Origin: Plenodomus lindquistii
Taxonomy: Eukaryota > Ascomycota > Dothideomycetes > Pleosporales > Leptosphaeriaceae
Assembly: GCA_025504975.1 (NCBI GenBank)
Contig: JANUWI010000012.1
Location: 496,001-560,000, forward strand
Direction of reading: 5' to 3'
Length of the DNA stretch: 64,000 nt
Both the position numbers and the translations under genes were made by a program. The notes under the pieces are model-generated. The model had not been told where the DNA came from. It ran no database searches and saw only the letters and a program-made list of their open reading frames with translations. Within the stretch, counting starts at the first letter, position 1. Every line of letters starts with the position of its first letter. Positions 53,548 to 64,000 of this stretch are shown in pieces.

Positions 53548-56500
53548 ATGCTGAAGTCTTGCACTTGTTCCTCTCGTGCTAGCTCAATGGAAGCTCCAAT
53601 ACCACGACCCTCCGGCCTCGAGGCCCCAATCGTTGGCAGTACTTTGAAGCGCAAGAATTCTACATTACAGACTTCTATGGAAGTCTTCAAGTGCAAGTTC
53701 GGCAAGCCAGTCGCAGCACCTGAGGGTGACAGGAGCATAGTACCATCAAAAGAATGGACACCAATATACTATGCGATCTACCATCAACGTGAAGCGGCAC
53801 TCACTCACTTCTTGCGTACCGGCGGATCGCCAGACGACATTACTGGAATCGGTCAGTCTCCTCTTTGCATCGCCGTGGCGAACGGAAATGTCGAAATCAT
53901 CCGGATCCTTTTGGAAGCGGGTGCGGACGTCAACGCAAGGACAAGGAATGGAGGAGAAACTGCTGTACACATCGCAGTCAAGAATGGGCGAAACGACATC
54001 GTGGATCTCTTGATAGCGGCTGGATCCGACCTTGAATTGCAAACCGATGAAACTGGCGAGACCGCACTGCACTATGCAGCGTCAAAGTCTGGATCACTGG
54101 CCAACATCGTCACTCTGTTGAGAACGGGCGCAAACTACGATACTCTCAACGCCAGCGGCCAGACACCAGCCGAAGTTGCACTCAAGGCCAACAATCTTCA
54201 TGGCGCCGTTGCTATCATCAATGCTGCACATGGGAAGCGTGATAAGCTTTTGAAAGAGAAGGAGATGCTATTGAAGCATGTTCAGAAGACACAGGGCCGT
54301 TTCTCGATTGGAAACGATCTGATCGCCGATATCTTCACGGCTGCTTGCGACCCTGACAGCACTGTTCTGATCGAGGCGATCAAGAGGGACGACTATAGCC
54401 TGGTGGAGATGTTCCTGGAGAAAGGCGCAGATCCAGATCGCCCGTCAGCAAGCGGAGAGGTTCCCATCTTCGTCGCAATCGATTGCGCCGGCCCATCCGT
54501 CATCCAAGCACTTGTCAAGCACAACGCAGACGTCTCTATCAGACACGGGGGTCTTACTGTCTTGCAAGCCGCATTTGAAGGACCGTCTGCTCAAGACGAA
54601 AAGGCCATGTCTGCAATCTTTGATGCCTTGCTCAAGCGCGGTGCCGACGCCTCAGCCACTTGCCCAAATGGCAAGACGTTGCTACACCTTGCAGTCAGCG
54701 CGGAATTTGGTCATACAAGGGTCGCATACCTGCTCATCAACGCTGGAGTCAAGGTCAACGCGCAAGACCTCGAAGGCAATACATCCCTGCACCTTGCAAC
54801 ACACAGCAGACCTTGCATTGATATTCTACTCAAACATGGCGCGAACCCCCGACAAGTCAATGCAAAGGGTCTTACACCCCTACTTTATGCGACGACCCAC
54901 GGTGACAAGGCTAGAGAGCCGGATCTCGAAACTTTGGTTAGGGAATCAGATCTACGCGCAACGAATACACATACCCAAACAGCACTGCATTTGGCGGCAT
55001 GCAACGGCCTGGAGAAGATGATCCGCTCGCTTTTGCGGGCTCGCGCTGAAACCACAGTGGTCGACTCCGACAAGAACACCGCCCTGTTAGTCGCAGTGAA
55101 ACATCAGCAATGGTCCGTCGTATCACTGCTTACCATTCCTCCAAGCGTAAACTCGTGGGATGAAGACGGCATGAGCGCATTACATCACATCGCTAGGAGC
55201 ATCCCAAATGGCGCCTCGACATGGGCAAACATTGCTGCTGCCGCGGTGCCATTCTGTGAGCGTGGGGTTAGTCGGAGCATGCGTGATCGCTCGGGGGCTA
55301 CACCGCTGATACAGGCTGTCAAGATACTCCCAGAAGATGGACTGCCAGTCATCGAAGCGCTACTTGTGCAGCCAGCTGACCGAAGAGCAAGCTGGAACTG
55401 CGTCAGCCATGAAGACCACAAAAAATGCGACGCTTTGTACTACGCCATCACTCTGAAGAAGGCTGTCTTTGTAGAGGCATTGCTCAAGAATGGGGCCATG
55501 TTCACACTTCAGGATTGGACCAAGGGAACGCTCGACTCAGGGGTTCCGTCTGACAAACAGATCCTCAACAAACTGGCTCAGTATGAGTGGGCACGCCGTG
55601 CAGGATCGCTTCGAAGACAATCCGGTGGACCAGATGCGGAAGCCCCTGTTTTTTCATCGGTGTTCCCTGTCGAGGACGTTCAGCAGATGTTGTCGATGGG
55701 TCTCCAAGTGAACGCTCTCCCACGATCGCCTCTCGGTACATCCTTACTCTGGGCTGTTCTGCGGCAGATTCCTCTAGATCCCGTCATGTCACCTAGCTAT
55801 CTCCTCGACATGATGAAGCTTATTCTGGATGCTGGTGCCAACCCAAACGTTAGCACGGCGCGAGGATCGAGACGCTCACCATCACCACAATCGTCACAAG
55901 CCTCGAAAGAGAGTCTGCCTCTGCCTCTGCAACCACTGACGTTTCTGCTGGAGGAGATACCTTCCATCGATATTCAGCTCATTACACTTCTCCTGACAAA
56001 GGGCGCGACATTGTCGACTGCATCACCATTCTATGATGGACGATTCCCTTTGCACTCTGCCGTCAAGGCCAACCGCATCGACATTGTTGACGAGTTCCTG
56101 CTACAACGCCCTGACGTCAATTGCGAAGACAAGACTGGACGCACACCAATTTTTAGCGCTTGCGAGCAAGGTTCATGGGAGATTGCTGATGCTTTACTGC
56201 GCCGAGGTGCCTACGCCGATATTTCGGATGTCGACAAGAATACTGTGTTGCACGCCGGAGCCATCGGTGGCAATAAGAGGATTATTGCAGCTCTCTTACG
56301 CGCGGGCGCAAAGGGCAACGCAGAGAACACTAAGAAGATGACACCTCTCGCATGCGTTCGCGACGACCTCGACGAGAAAGAGAAGGAGAAGATCACGTGG
56401 ATGCTGAAGGATTCCGCGGAGAAAGAAACAAGACGAGCAGATTTGCTTCGTCAGCAAGCCGAACAGATTGCTGCTCATGAGGCCAAGATGAAACATCGCC

Positions 56501-57033
56501 ACACTGAAGAAGCCGAAGCAGAGCGTCGTAAGCGAGAAGAACAAGAGAAGTTGCAGAAGCAACAAGAGGCAGAGGCACTCCGTCAAAAGGCCCAAGAACA
56601 AGAATCGGCGCAGAAGTCCACAAAGCTCACCAAACCCTCGCCCTTACCACCGACACCAGCAGCCGAGAAGTCACACTCAATGTCTCGCTTCAAGAAACCC
56701 TCCTTCTTTACCCGATCCAAGAACGTCGTTCCTCCAGCGCCGCCTATGCCAAAACAACCCTCTATGATTAGTATCCGCATCAACACTCCTCCCTTCTCAA
56801 ACAAACCTACCTTCGAAGCATCCACCACCACCGTAGGCACAGACGCTCCTCTCAAGCCACTTCCCACACCACGCGTGGACAGTGGGGTAAGCCAAAAGAC
56901 GGCCGTTGCTACAGCGAAGGCGCTCCCAGCGCTCGACAGAAACAAAAGCACCCTCGACGGCGACGCAAAGCGAGAGAGTGGCCACGAGTTGAAAGACTGG
57001 CTGGCGCTGAGCAAGATGATAGACAACCTTTGA
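53548..57033 (+). CDS. Large ankyrin-repeat protein with C-terminal coiled coil
   Basis: The protein has 1161 aa in one exon. Seen: a short N-terminus, then many ankyrin repeats from about residue 70 to 970, for example GQSPLCIAVANGNVEIIRILL, GETAVHIAVKNGRNDIVDLL, GNTSLHLATHSRPCIDILL and GRTPIFSACEQGSWEIADALL, with spacer regions between blocks. At about 975-1035 a charged coiled coil (KETRRADLLRQQAEQIAAHE and following) precedes a Pro/Ser/Thr-rich tail ending in LKDWLALSKMIDNL. Ankyrin repeats mediate protein contacts; no catalytic domain or membrane segment is seen, so a cytosolic scaffold is the likely role (inference). Such single-exon giants are common in filamentous fungi and few have known partners. 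Confidence 0.85.
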   Translation: MLKSCTCSSRASSMEAPIPRPSGLEAPIVGSTLKRKNSTLQTSMEVFKCKFGKPVAAPEGDRSIVPSKEWTPIYYAIYHQREAALTHFLRTGGSPDDITGIGQSPLCIAVANGNVEIIRILLEAGADVNARTRNGGETAVHIAVKNGRNDIVDLLIAAGSDLELQTDETGETALHYAASKSGSLANIVTLLRTGANYDTLNASGQTPAEVALKANNLHGAVAIINAAHGKRDKLLKEKEMLLKHVQKTQGRFSIGNDLIADIFTAACDPDSTVLIEAIKRDDYSLVEMFLEKGADPDRPSASGEVPIFVAIDCAGPSVIQALVKHNADVSIRHGGLTVLQAAFEGPSAQDEKAMSAIFDALLKRGADASATCPNGKTLLHLAVSAEFGHTRVAYLLINAGVKVNAQDLEGNTSLHLATHSRPCIDILLKHGANPRQVNAKGLTPLLYATTHGDKAREPDLETLVRESDLRATNTHTQTALHLAACNGLEKMIRSLLRARAETTVVDSDKNTALLVAVKHQQWSVVSLLTIPPSVNSWDEDGMSALHHIARSIPNGASTWANIAAAAVPFCERGVSRSMRDRSGATPLIQAVKILPEDGLPVIEALLVQPADRRASWNCVSHEDHKKCDALYYAITLKKAVFVEALLKNGAMFTLQDWTKGTLDSGVPSDKQILNKLAQYEWARRAGSLRRQSGGPDAEAPVFSSVFPVEDVQQMLSMGLQVNALPRSPLGTSLLWAVLRQIPLDPVMSPSYLLDMMKLILDAGANPNVSTARGSRRSPSPQSSQASKESLPLPLQPLTFLLEEIPSIDIQLITLLLTKGATLSTASPFYDGRFPLHSAVKANRIDIVDEFLLQRPDVNCEDKTGRTPIFSACEQGSWEIADALLRRGAYADISDVDKNTVLHAGAIGGNKRIIAALLRAGAKGNAENTKKMTPLACVRDDLDEKEKEKITWMLKDSAEKETRRADLLRQQAEQIAAHEAKMKHRHTEEAEAERRKREEQEKLQKQQEAEALRQKAQEQESAQKSTKLTKPSPLPPTPAAEKSHSMSRFKKPSFFTRSKNVVPPAPPMPKQPSMISIRINTPPFSNKPTFEASTTTVGTDAPLKPLPTPRVDSGVSQKTAVATAKALPALDRNKSTLDGDAKRESGHELKDWLALSKMIDNL

Positions 57034-57750
57034 GTCTGCACTGCACCCACCCACCCACGCATTCCTTAGCACGTAATTTGCATATTTCCTTTGTCTGTGC
57101 TTATGTTATTGCATGGAGGATATATATATGGACTCCCTGGCGCGATTTTGTATGCATTTCTTGGGCGGATCTCTGGGGAGGTTTTATTGTTACATGGTGC
57201 GCTACGATGCGGTAGAGAGCAGAGGCCTGGGGTACACGAGTCCAGGACATACATATACGATACCCCGTTTACGAATATTTAGCGTTGAGATTAGATGGTA
57301 ATATAGTCAGTAATAAAGTGTGTGCTTCAAGAAAGTTTTACTACCATTGTGTGTTGTAAGTCGCGTCTGATTAAAGTCAGACATGGCATGCTTAGGACAG
57401 CTCGCTCTTACGACTACGTTACTTGAGGGTGGCCGATGACCGATTGATCGGCGTTGGGGTTGGACTCCACGGCGGGATGCTGTTCCCAATCAGAAGCTGA
57501 CGTGTCAGGCTGCACGGGTTGCGGGGAAGGCTTACTTACACGCGTCTAAATACCCGCTTCAATCTTCCAGGATAGACACTACAGGGTAAGCCGTGTATAT
57601 ACAGGTAAAAGGTTTGTCTATCACCCAAATAGTGAGCTGCAATTTCTTGTATAAAAGAGCTGGCTTTCTCCTAAGATTCTTCGATCATTTCGCTCAGTTG
57701 CCTTCTCACAAGCCAGGAGTTCGTCAGCTTCCCTGGCTGGTACACAGACA
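57034..57750. other. Spacer between the ankyrin and dehydrogenase genes
   Basis: This 717-bp stretch holds the 3' UTR of the ankyrin gene and the promoter of the dehydrogenase gene. No further feature is supported. Confidence 0.4.
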
Positions 57751-58969
57751 ATGCAAAATCCATCTATTGTCCTCTATGCAGCGAAGCACGCAGAGGTCGT
57801 GGACAAACCTATCCCAGATTTGACAGATCCCCAAGATGTTCTCGTCCGCATTGCCTTTGTTGGCGTCTGCGGCAGCGATGTAGGCTCCCTCAATTCCTCT
57901 GTTTCAGTCTAGATCCTATCTGACCATTCTCTAGGTCCACTTCTGGAACCACGGCGGTATAGGAAAAATGGTGGATCCTTCTCGTGGCATTGTAATGGGT
58001 CACGAGGCGTCCGGCATTGTCCACGCTGTTGGATCAGCTGTGCAGAGCGTCAAGGTCGGAGATCGCGTGGCGATCGAACCAGGCGTGCCATGTCGACTCT
58101 GCAAGGCTTGTAAGGCAGGGACGTATAATCTGTGTAGGCAAATGAGATTTGCTGCGGCGCCTGGACCGCCTGATACGGACGGAACGTGTGAGTGAATTAT
58201 CACTAGAGCGAGCAAAGTAGGTGCTAACACAAGAGATACGCTGGTAGTGGCCAAATTCTACCGCATCGCCTCGGATTTTGTATACAAGATCCCCGAGTCG
58301 ATGAGCCTCGAAGAAGCGGTACTCGTCGAGCCGTTAGCTGTCGCAGTTCATGCCGTGAAGCTCGGTGACGTCAGACCAGGTGAGACGGTCGTAGTCATGG
58401 GCAGTGGAACGATTGGTATGCTGTGTGCAGCTGTCGCGAAGCAATATGGTGCACATCGCGTTATCGTCGTTGACATTGTCGCACAGAAGCTGAAGTTTGC
58501 AGCCCAATATCTTGGATGTGAGACTTTCAAAGTTGAGCAAGGGGAAACCGCAGAGGATTCGGCGGCAAAATTGCTGAAACACTTCAACCTCGAGGAAGCA
58601 GGCATCGACACTTCCGGTGGGCTTGTGGACACTGTGATCGAAGCTTCGGGCGCGACCTCTAGTATTGAGGCTGGGATTTACATTCTGAAACCTGGAGGGA
58701 AATTTGTACAAACTGGGCTTGGGAAACCAAAAATCGAGTTTCCCATTGTGGCCATGGGTCAAAAGGAGCTCTTGATGCGAGGATGCTTCAGGTATGTTGC
58801 TGGTGACTACTTGTTGGCAATCGGGTTATTGAAGGGGTTGCTGGTCGATGTCAAGCCATTGATCAGTTCTGTGACGCCCTTTGAGGAGGCAACGGAGGCT
58901 TGGGAGAAGACTGCGAGTGGGACTGGTGTCAAGAACCTGATCAGAGGCGTGCAAGATTCGTGTTCTTAA
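57751..58969 (+). CDS. Zinc-dependent polyol dehydrogenase (xylitol/sorbitol type)
   Basis: The protein has 367 aa from exons 57751-57879, 57935-58187 and 58248-58969. The second join must use the AG at 58247 to give DGTLAKFYR, the family sequence. Seen: catalytic zinc ligands Cys40 (VCGSDVHFW) and His66/Glu67 (GHEASG), with the further Glu155 of VEPL; structural zinc cysteines 96, 99, 102 and 110; Rossmann loop GSGTIG at 179-184; Asp203 ending strand beta-2, which favours NAD over NADP. Family knowledge: these MDR enzymes oxidise xylitol to xylulose or sorbitol to fructose. VHFWNHGGIG is typical of fungal members. The exact polyol is not decided by sequence. It lies convergent with the CNT gene. 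Confidence 0.9.
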
Positions 58970-59470
58970 CCCTTTGAGTTTGTTGATCGTTGGCTTGGCA
59001 TGGCAAGAGCTCTTCACCTCAGTGTCGCGAACCCTTGTACTCTCTCTCTCCGCCACGAAAATGACACACTCGGCCGCCTATCAGCATTAGCGAGTCCCGA
59101 CTTGCAGTTCCTCAATAACTGTGCCACATACCGTGTTCACTAATCAATCGTCTCCACTCCATGCTGCCAGGCGCGCTAACCTAATTGGGGCAACATGTCG
59201 GTATCCAAAGGGCGGTACCTGTGGCCAAGAAAGCAACCGAACACAAGTCAAAGGGCGCTCTGAATACTTCAATTATCATGCACCGCGCACCTTGCGTTTA
59301 AGAGTGAGTGTAAAGTCAACATTTGCAATTAAAGATCAAAGAACTTGAAATTATGGACGATAGTATTCTTCTACCATATCCAAATATTGGGTATCTTGCG
59401 CACCAAATAGCTGACATTACATTTTAGGACCACCAAACAGCGTTTCCTTTACATTACAGCGTTACTACAC
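58970..59470. other. Convergent intergenic spacer
   Basis: This 501-bp stretch lies between two stops. It is AT-rich toward the right and is expected to hold both 3' UTRs. Nothing else is seen. Confidence 0.4.
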
Positions 59471-61481
59471 CTACGCACTAGTCGGAGCACTCGAGAACTT
59501 GCCCTGATCGACGATGACCAGACCAGCGACACCAGCACTAGATAAGGTGGAGAAGACACCAGAAACAAGAGCGGACATAGCGAGACGAGAAACATCACCA
59601 CTGCGACCAGGGCTGATCTGACTGAGCACACCAATTTGGGTACCCAGGGATCCGATGTTACCGAAACCGCAAAGCGCATAAGTAGCAATGACTCGGGAAC
59701 GAGGCGACAAGGTGGCGTAGTCAGTCTCTGGGTCAACGAGCGCAGCAAAGGCAACGAACTCGTTGGTGATGACCTTGATACCGATAAGACGGCCGACCAG
59801 AAGGAGATCCTTGCCTTGGCGGGATACACCGAGCAGGAACGCGACCGGGTAGAACAGGTAACCGAGAATGAGCTCTAGAGTCAGATCGTACTCGCCATCG
59901 AGGTTAATATAACGGCCCCACCAGGTGAGAAGACCGTCGACCATATTGAGGAGAGCAATGATACACAGGAGCGTGGAAACGATCATACCGGCGATCTTAA
60001 GACCGAGCCAGGCACCATTGGCAAAGGCGTGGAGCGCGTTGGCAGCCTTGTGCTCATCGTCGTCCGGAATGACGACCCGACCAGCAGTAAGACTCTCCTC
60101 GGTCTCGGGATATCGGAGCTTGCTGAAGGCGAGGGATGCGGGTATACTCATGACACAAGATGAGATCAAAGCCTGTGGGTTGAGCCCCATGGAGATATAG
60201 GCAACCAGAACACTACCGGCGATGGTGGCGAAGCCAGAGCACATGACTTGATGCATCTCGGCCATGGTAAGGTGGGCAACGAATGGCCTGATCAACATGG
60301 CAGATTCACCCTGTCCGATGAAGGGAGACGCAGAAGCTACCACTGCTTCACTGCCGCTCACTTTCAACGACCAGTAGAAGAACACGGCGAACTTTCCAAT
60401 GAACCACTGAAGGATACCCCAGTAGTACAAGAGCTGGACGAAGGAGACGAAAAAGATGATCGCGGGGATGACGCTGATGAAGAACCACGTCAGTTTAGCC
60501 GTATCCTCATTCGTGAGGAATGTAACACCATCTTTGGCGAATCCCAGGAGCTCACGAGCAAGCTCGGAGATGAAGTTGAAGATATCGTAACCGACTCCGG
60601 TGCGAAGGACGAAGAGTGCAATGATGAACTGCATCAGCATACCGACAATGACGGTGTGCCACATAATCTTGCTGCGGTTGCGAGATGTGGCCCAGAATCC
60701 GGCAATGAAGACAAGAAGGCCAAAGAGCGAGACGGCGCGGTTGGCACGAGTGTTGTCCTCACTCTCCTCGCTGGCGAAGGAACCGACGATGATGACAGCG
60801 ATAGTGAGCGCCGCACCAGCCGGGACGCGCATTTTCTGAGGGATCATGTTGCCAATTCGAACTCCGGTTTGGTTCCAGACCCAATGCATGGGCTTGGTAA
60901 CAATGGTAACGGGGATGTGAAGAGTGATCAAACGGATCATGATGGCCAGGTAAAGCAAGAACGGAATGACCCAGTTCTTGTCGTCGTGATGTAGGACCAC
61001 GCTGGCAACCCACCATCTACGGTCATTAGCCTGGAGCACACGATGAGGTCTCAGAACCGGAAGCGCTTTACCCAGTGAAGAAGGCTCCAATGAACAGGTG
61101 AACTGGTAGCCTATAATTTCTGTACAATACTGATGGAGAGTACCAGGCCTTCTTCTCGGCTTCTGGCTCATGCTCGCCTGAGCTGTGAGTACCCTTTTCG
61201 ACCTCGTAGTCGTAACCGCCGGCCTTTTCGAGATCGTGATTGGCATGCTTGTCATCAGAATTGGGGCGGTAGTGAAGATGGCTGTCCTGAGCACTTGGGT
61301 TGGGAACCGTGCTTCGGTCGTCAGTGGTTCCAGAAGAGTAGACGATGTTGTCTGGGTGGGCCGCACGCGCGCTGTGGTGCACGTGTTGATGCTCATGTTC
61401 GCGCGAAATGTCTAGGGCCGGGTCGGGGTTGTGCGCGACGCCAGGCATGGGCGAGCTGTTGTGGTCGTGCGTAGCGGCCAT
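59471..61481 (-). CDS. Concentrative nucleoside transporter (CNT family)
   Basis: The protein has 651 aa from exons 61481-61072 and 61016-59471 (55-bp intron). The join reads IGAFFTGWWVASVVLHH. Family knowledge: CNTs import nucleosides by H+ or Na+ symport; the Candida homologue carries purine nucleosides and uridine. Seen: a hydrophilic His/Asp/Glu-rich N-terminus of about 115 residues; about ten or more hydrophobic segments; the CNT signature GQGESAMLIRPFVAHLTMAEMHQVM; the second-repeat NEFVAFAAL motif; and GFGNIGSLGTQIGVLSQISPGR near the end. All hallmark regions are intact. The start at 61481 is the first Met of a clean leader. Confidence 0.93.
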
Positions 61482-64000
61482 TGTTGCAACGAAGCACGAG
61501 GGTAATTCCGTCAGAGAATTGAACGAGTTGGAAGAACTGCTGATGCGGATATGCAGGACATGGTGGGATTATATTTTCTCGCCGTGGATCGCGCTACCAC
61601 TAAACCGGAGCGTCTGCCCATCGCCCTTGGCCAGACTACGAGGTGAATGCCCCCGGCGAGCGGCACTTGGCAACTTCCTCTTCGGTGCTGGCTAATTCGC
61701 AGTAGCACAAGGCTCGATTGGCCCACGGTCAGCTCCGCTCTCTCCAAGATCCCTGGTTTCATACCAACCACCGCTCACTCGCTGGCCAACAGACGAGACG
61801 CGGGCGATGCTAATTGTCAACCTGTGGCGGCCTTTCCGCGGTCCTGCAACGCCGACAGGGTTCTTATCTTTCCCCAGTCTTGATAGCCCGCATGTCGACG
61901 TATCAGAAGCGCGAACGTGCTGCAACGAGCTTCTAGCGGTGATAAGCGGCGGCGAATCTGCGCCCCGCCTCGGTTGAGGCTCTCTTTTCGGCATCGCATC
62001 GCCTTCTCGAAGCTGCCCGCCTCTGACAGGCATCGTTCACTCCGGCGAGCCTCTGTTCGACGAGCCCGGGGACATGGACCACATGCACACCAAGACTGCC
62101 CCTCAGAAATTCAAACGCAGTCCCAGCTGGCAGGATCGAGTCCTCGAGTCCATGGCGGGTTGGGATAATTCTAGGGTACACCTACCGTGTGCGTGTGCAA
62201 ACCAAACGGGTGGCTAAACACCAAGCCGCTGATCACGAAGACAGTAACATGTTCATTGGTTGAGACACAAGCGGACTACCAATGCCGTGCCTGCCTGAAC
62301 TTTGACGCTGCATCACGCCGCAACGCCATCGCCAGCAACGGCGTGCGCCATCAGCTTACTCTTTCGAGTCGTGCTTCTCCAAGTTATCTTTCGTGGGCCG
62401 TACCAACAGGCCTAGCCAAGGCTATCACTAGCAATCCGATAACCAGGTAAGGCGCTAAACTCAATGGCCCATCAAGCGCGCTTGTATCTGTCTTGCAGGT
62501 GATAGGAGCGGGGATATCATCACGAGACAACTCTTTCAGACAGAAACACCGAAATACAGAGCGGAAGTCGCCTGCTCGTACCACTTGGGACTGACACTGA
62601 CGCATGCCGACCATCCTGCGACAAGGCACATGTACATATGCCTGCCTGGGAAGAAGATCAACTGCGAAAGCAGCTGAGGTTGGGGTGGCCCTTGCCACAA
62701 CCCACTCATTCCCCGCAACCGGCTAAGGGATGCTTCTCCATGCGGAAGCTCCTCGTGTGGATTAAGACTTGCCCTAAGTCAGCGTTTACCATCCTTGAAT
62801 ACCGACGATTCTTGAGCAAAGAAGTTTATGCACTTGCCAAAATGCGCTTTACCGAAGTGGCGGTTTGGCATGAATTGACATGGCAAATACGCACTATGGT
62901 ACGGCGACATGGTATCAGGCGCGCCACACGATTGATTCGGCTCCTGACCCAATTCAGTACCCAATGTCCGAGTCTTCATGTCTGGCAGCCTCCTCGGCGC
63001 TGACAGTTCGACATGATCGCTTGCACGCCCTATTGCGATCGCGGGCACTTCCTATCAACAACCGTCTCACGCCTTCATTGATCGGATCCTACGTTATCGT
63101 CAGGTCCACCTGTGGCTGCTTGCTCATTGATCCTTCGATCCCGAGTAGTATGATCGGTGGGTGGATCAGCAATGGGCATAAGTTCGCCTCGGAGAGGCAG
63201 CCGGTCCACGTGATTACGTTTGCTCCCGGAAACATCCAATTCGCAGTTGTGATATCAGTATGCTTCGCAGTTCTTCACTTTTATCTATGCTGCACAGATG
63301 GACAAGCTCCGGAAGTGCACACATGCCATCGAGAAGTCATTGTAAGAAACCAGTACTTGGTATTCCATTTGCCATTGTCAGCCACGAGCCAGCGCAATCT
63401 GCAAGGAATAGGCAGTGACACCATGATATCGAACGGCTTTCTGCTGTCCCACACAGCTGTGATCATCAAGGTCTACCCTGCACCATTCAAAAGAGCCTCC
63501 AGTCGCTGTTGGTGATCGAAGCATGTGCACAGGGTGAAGAAAGGCACTGTGCAACCTACACAAGATCACAGCATAGATTCTCCCGCCCTCGTCTACAGCC
63601 CTCAGATGTACACATGGCTATACCCAGTAATGCTAACTTGTCTAGATATAATATTGACAGCCCCAATGTCTCGTTTCACAAGAGCTAACTCAAGACACGA
63701 CTAGTTCCACACTGCAGACAAATCCAGCAGATGCACTCACACACCTCGTCAATACCACTCCTCCACTTGAAGGACCCATAAGACTATATACCTCCAGAAC
63801 CATAGCTCCACCTGCAATCTCGTCATGATCACTCAACCGATGCCGCACACACATGCAACGACACACCGACTCGTCCGATGTCTCAGACACGGAGCAGTCC
63901 ACCTCATACCCAAACCCGATTCCTGCGTCGCCATTGCTCGTTTCATCCAAATACATGCACACACACATACGCTGGATTACATTCCCAAGCAACTAGCCAT
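61482..64000. other. 2.5-kb terminal region, no gene seen
   Basis: It holds the CNT promoter. Open frames of up to about 210 codons exist (62880-63515 plus), but none has domain-like composition or splice partners. The window ends within this spacer. Confidence 0.45.

Noticed and set aside
62880..63515. 211-codon plus-strand open frame
   Set aside because: No recognisable motif, one weak hydrophobic stretch only, and no promoter or intron support.
1..64000. tRNA, rRNA and CRISPR features
   Set aside because: No convincing B-box (GGTTCGANNCC) with a paired A-box, no rRNA-like stretch and no spaced direct-repeat array were seen by eye; a tRNA scan would settle the first point.

Overview
The window is nuclear DNA of a filamentous ascomycete (Pezizomycotina). 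Introns are short (47-86 bp) with GT...AG ends and CTAAC/CTGAC-like branch sites. Genes are on both strands with long spacers, and the gene set is typically fungal (Zn2Cys6 factor, DUR3, CNT, fasciclin, MCH-type MFS, ankyrin protein). A dothideomycete, perhaps Pleosporales, is my guess; nothing here proves the order. I found no rRNA, tRNA, CRISPR array or viral gene.

Layout. 1-1.9 kb: spacer ending in a 27-bp minisatellite. 1.9-17.4 kb: conserved core genes: TAF9, CMC1, an SDR like 3-hydroxyacyl-CoA dehydrogenase type 2, UTP11, a PAH1/lipin phosphatidate phosphatase, a membrane-anchored FN3/coiled-coil protein, a ferroportin-family transporter and a mitochondrial P-loop ATPase. 17.5-30 kb: accessory genes mixed with decay: an F-box gene with an in-frame stop, a GFA-family gene, a Zn2Cys6 factor, a fasciclin pseudogene, a seven-exon DUR3 urea/polyamine permease with GATA sites upstream, and a GPI-anchored secreted protein. 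31.4-34.5 kb: a 1003-aa protein of unknown function. 34.5-39.7 kb: a gene-poor stretch with a TGACGT cluster. 39.7-41.6 kb: an SFP1-like split zinc-finger factor. 41.6-44.7 kb: gene-free, with dense TAGAGTA/TACTCTA heptamers. 44.7-52 kb: a decayed acetoacetate-decarboxylase-like gene, a tail-anchored exon-repeat protein, an MFS transporter, a fragment of the exon-repeat gene, a coding relic, and two copies of an undescribed MITE-like element (about 230 bp, TIRs, TA flanks). 53.5-61.5 kb: a 1161-aa ankyrin protein, a polyol dehydrogenase and a CNT nucleoside transporter. 61.5-64 kb: no gene seen.

Functional links. Several genes are basic machinery (TFIID/SAGA transcription, respiratory assembly, ribosome biogenesis and its nutrient control by an SFP1-like factor, lipid synthesis). 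The accessory part leans to nutrient uptake (urea/polyamines, nucleosides, monocarboxylate-like solutes, iron, polyols). No biosynthetic cluster is evident.

The most unusual signals are the MITE pair, the recurrent switch inside single genes from A/C-ending to G/T-ending codons, the heptamer cluster at 43.1-44.8 kb, and the exon-repeat protein with a partial copy nearby.
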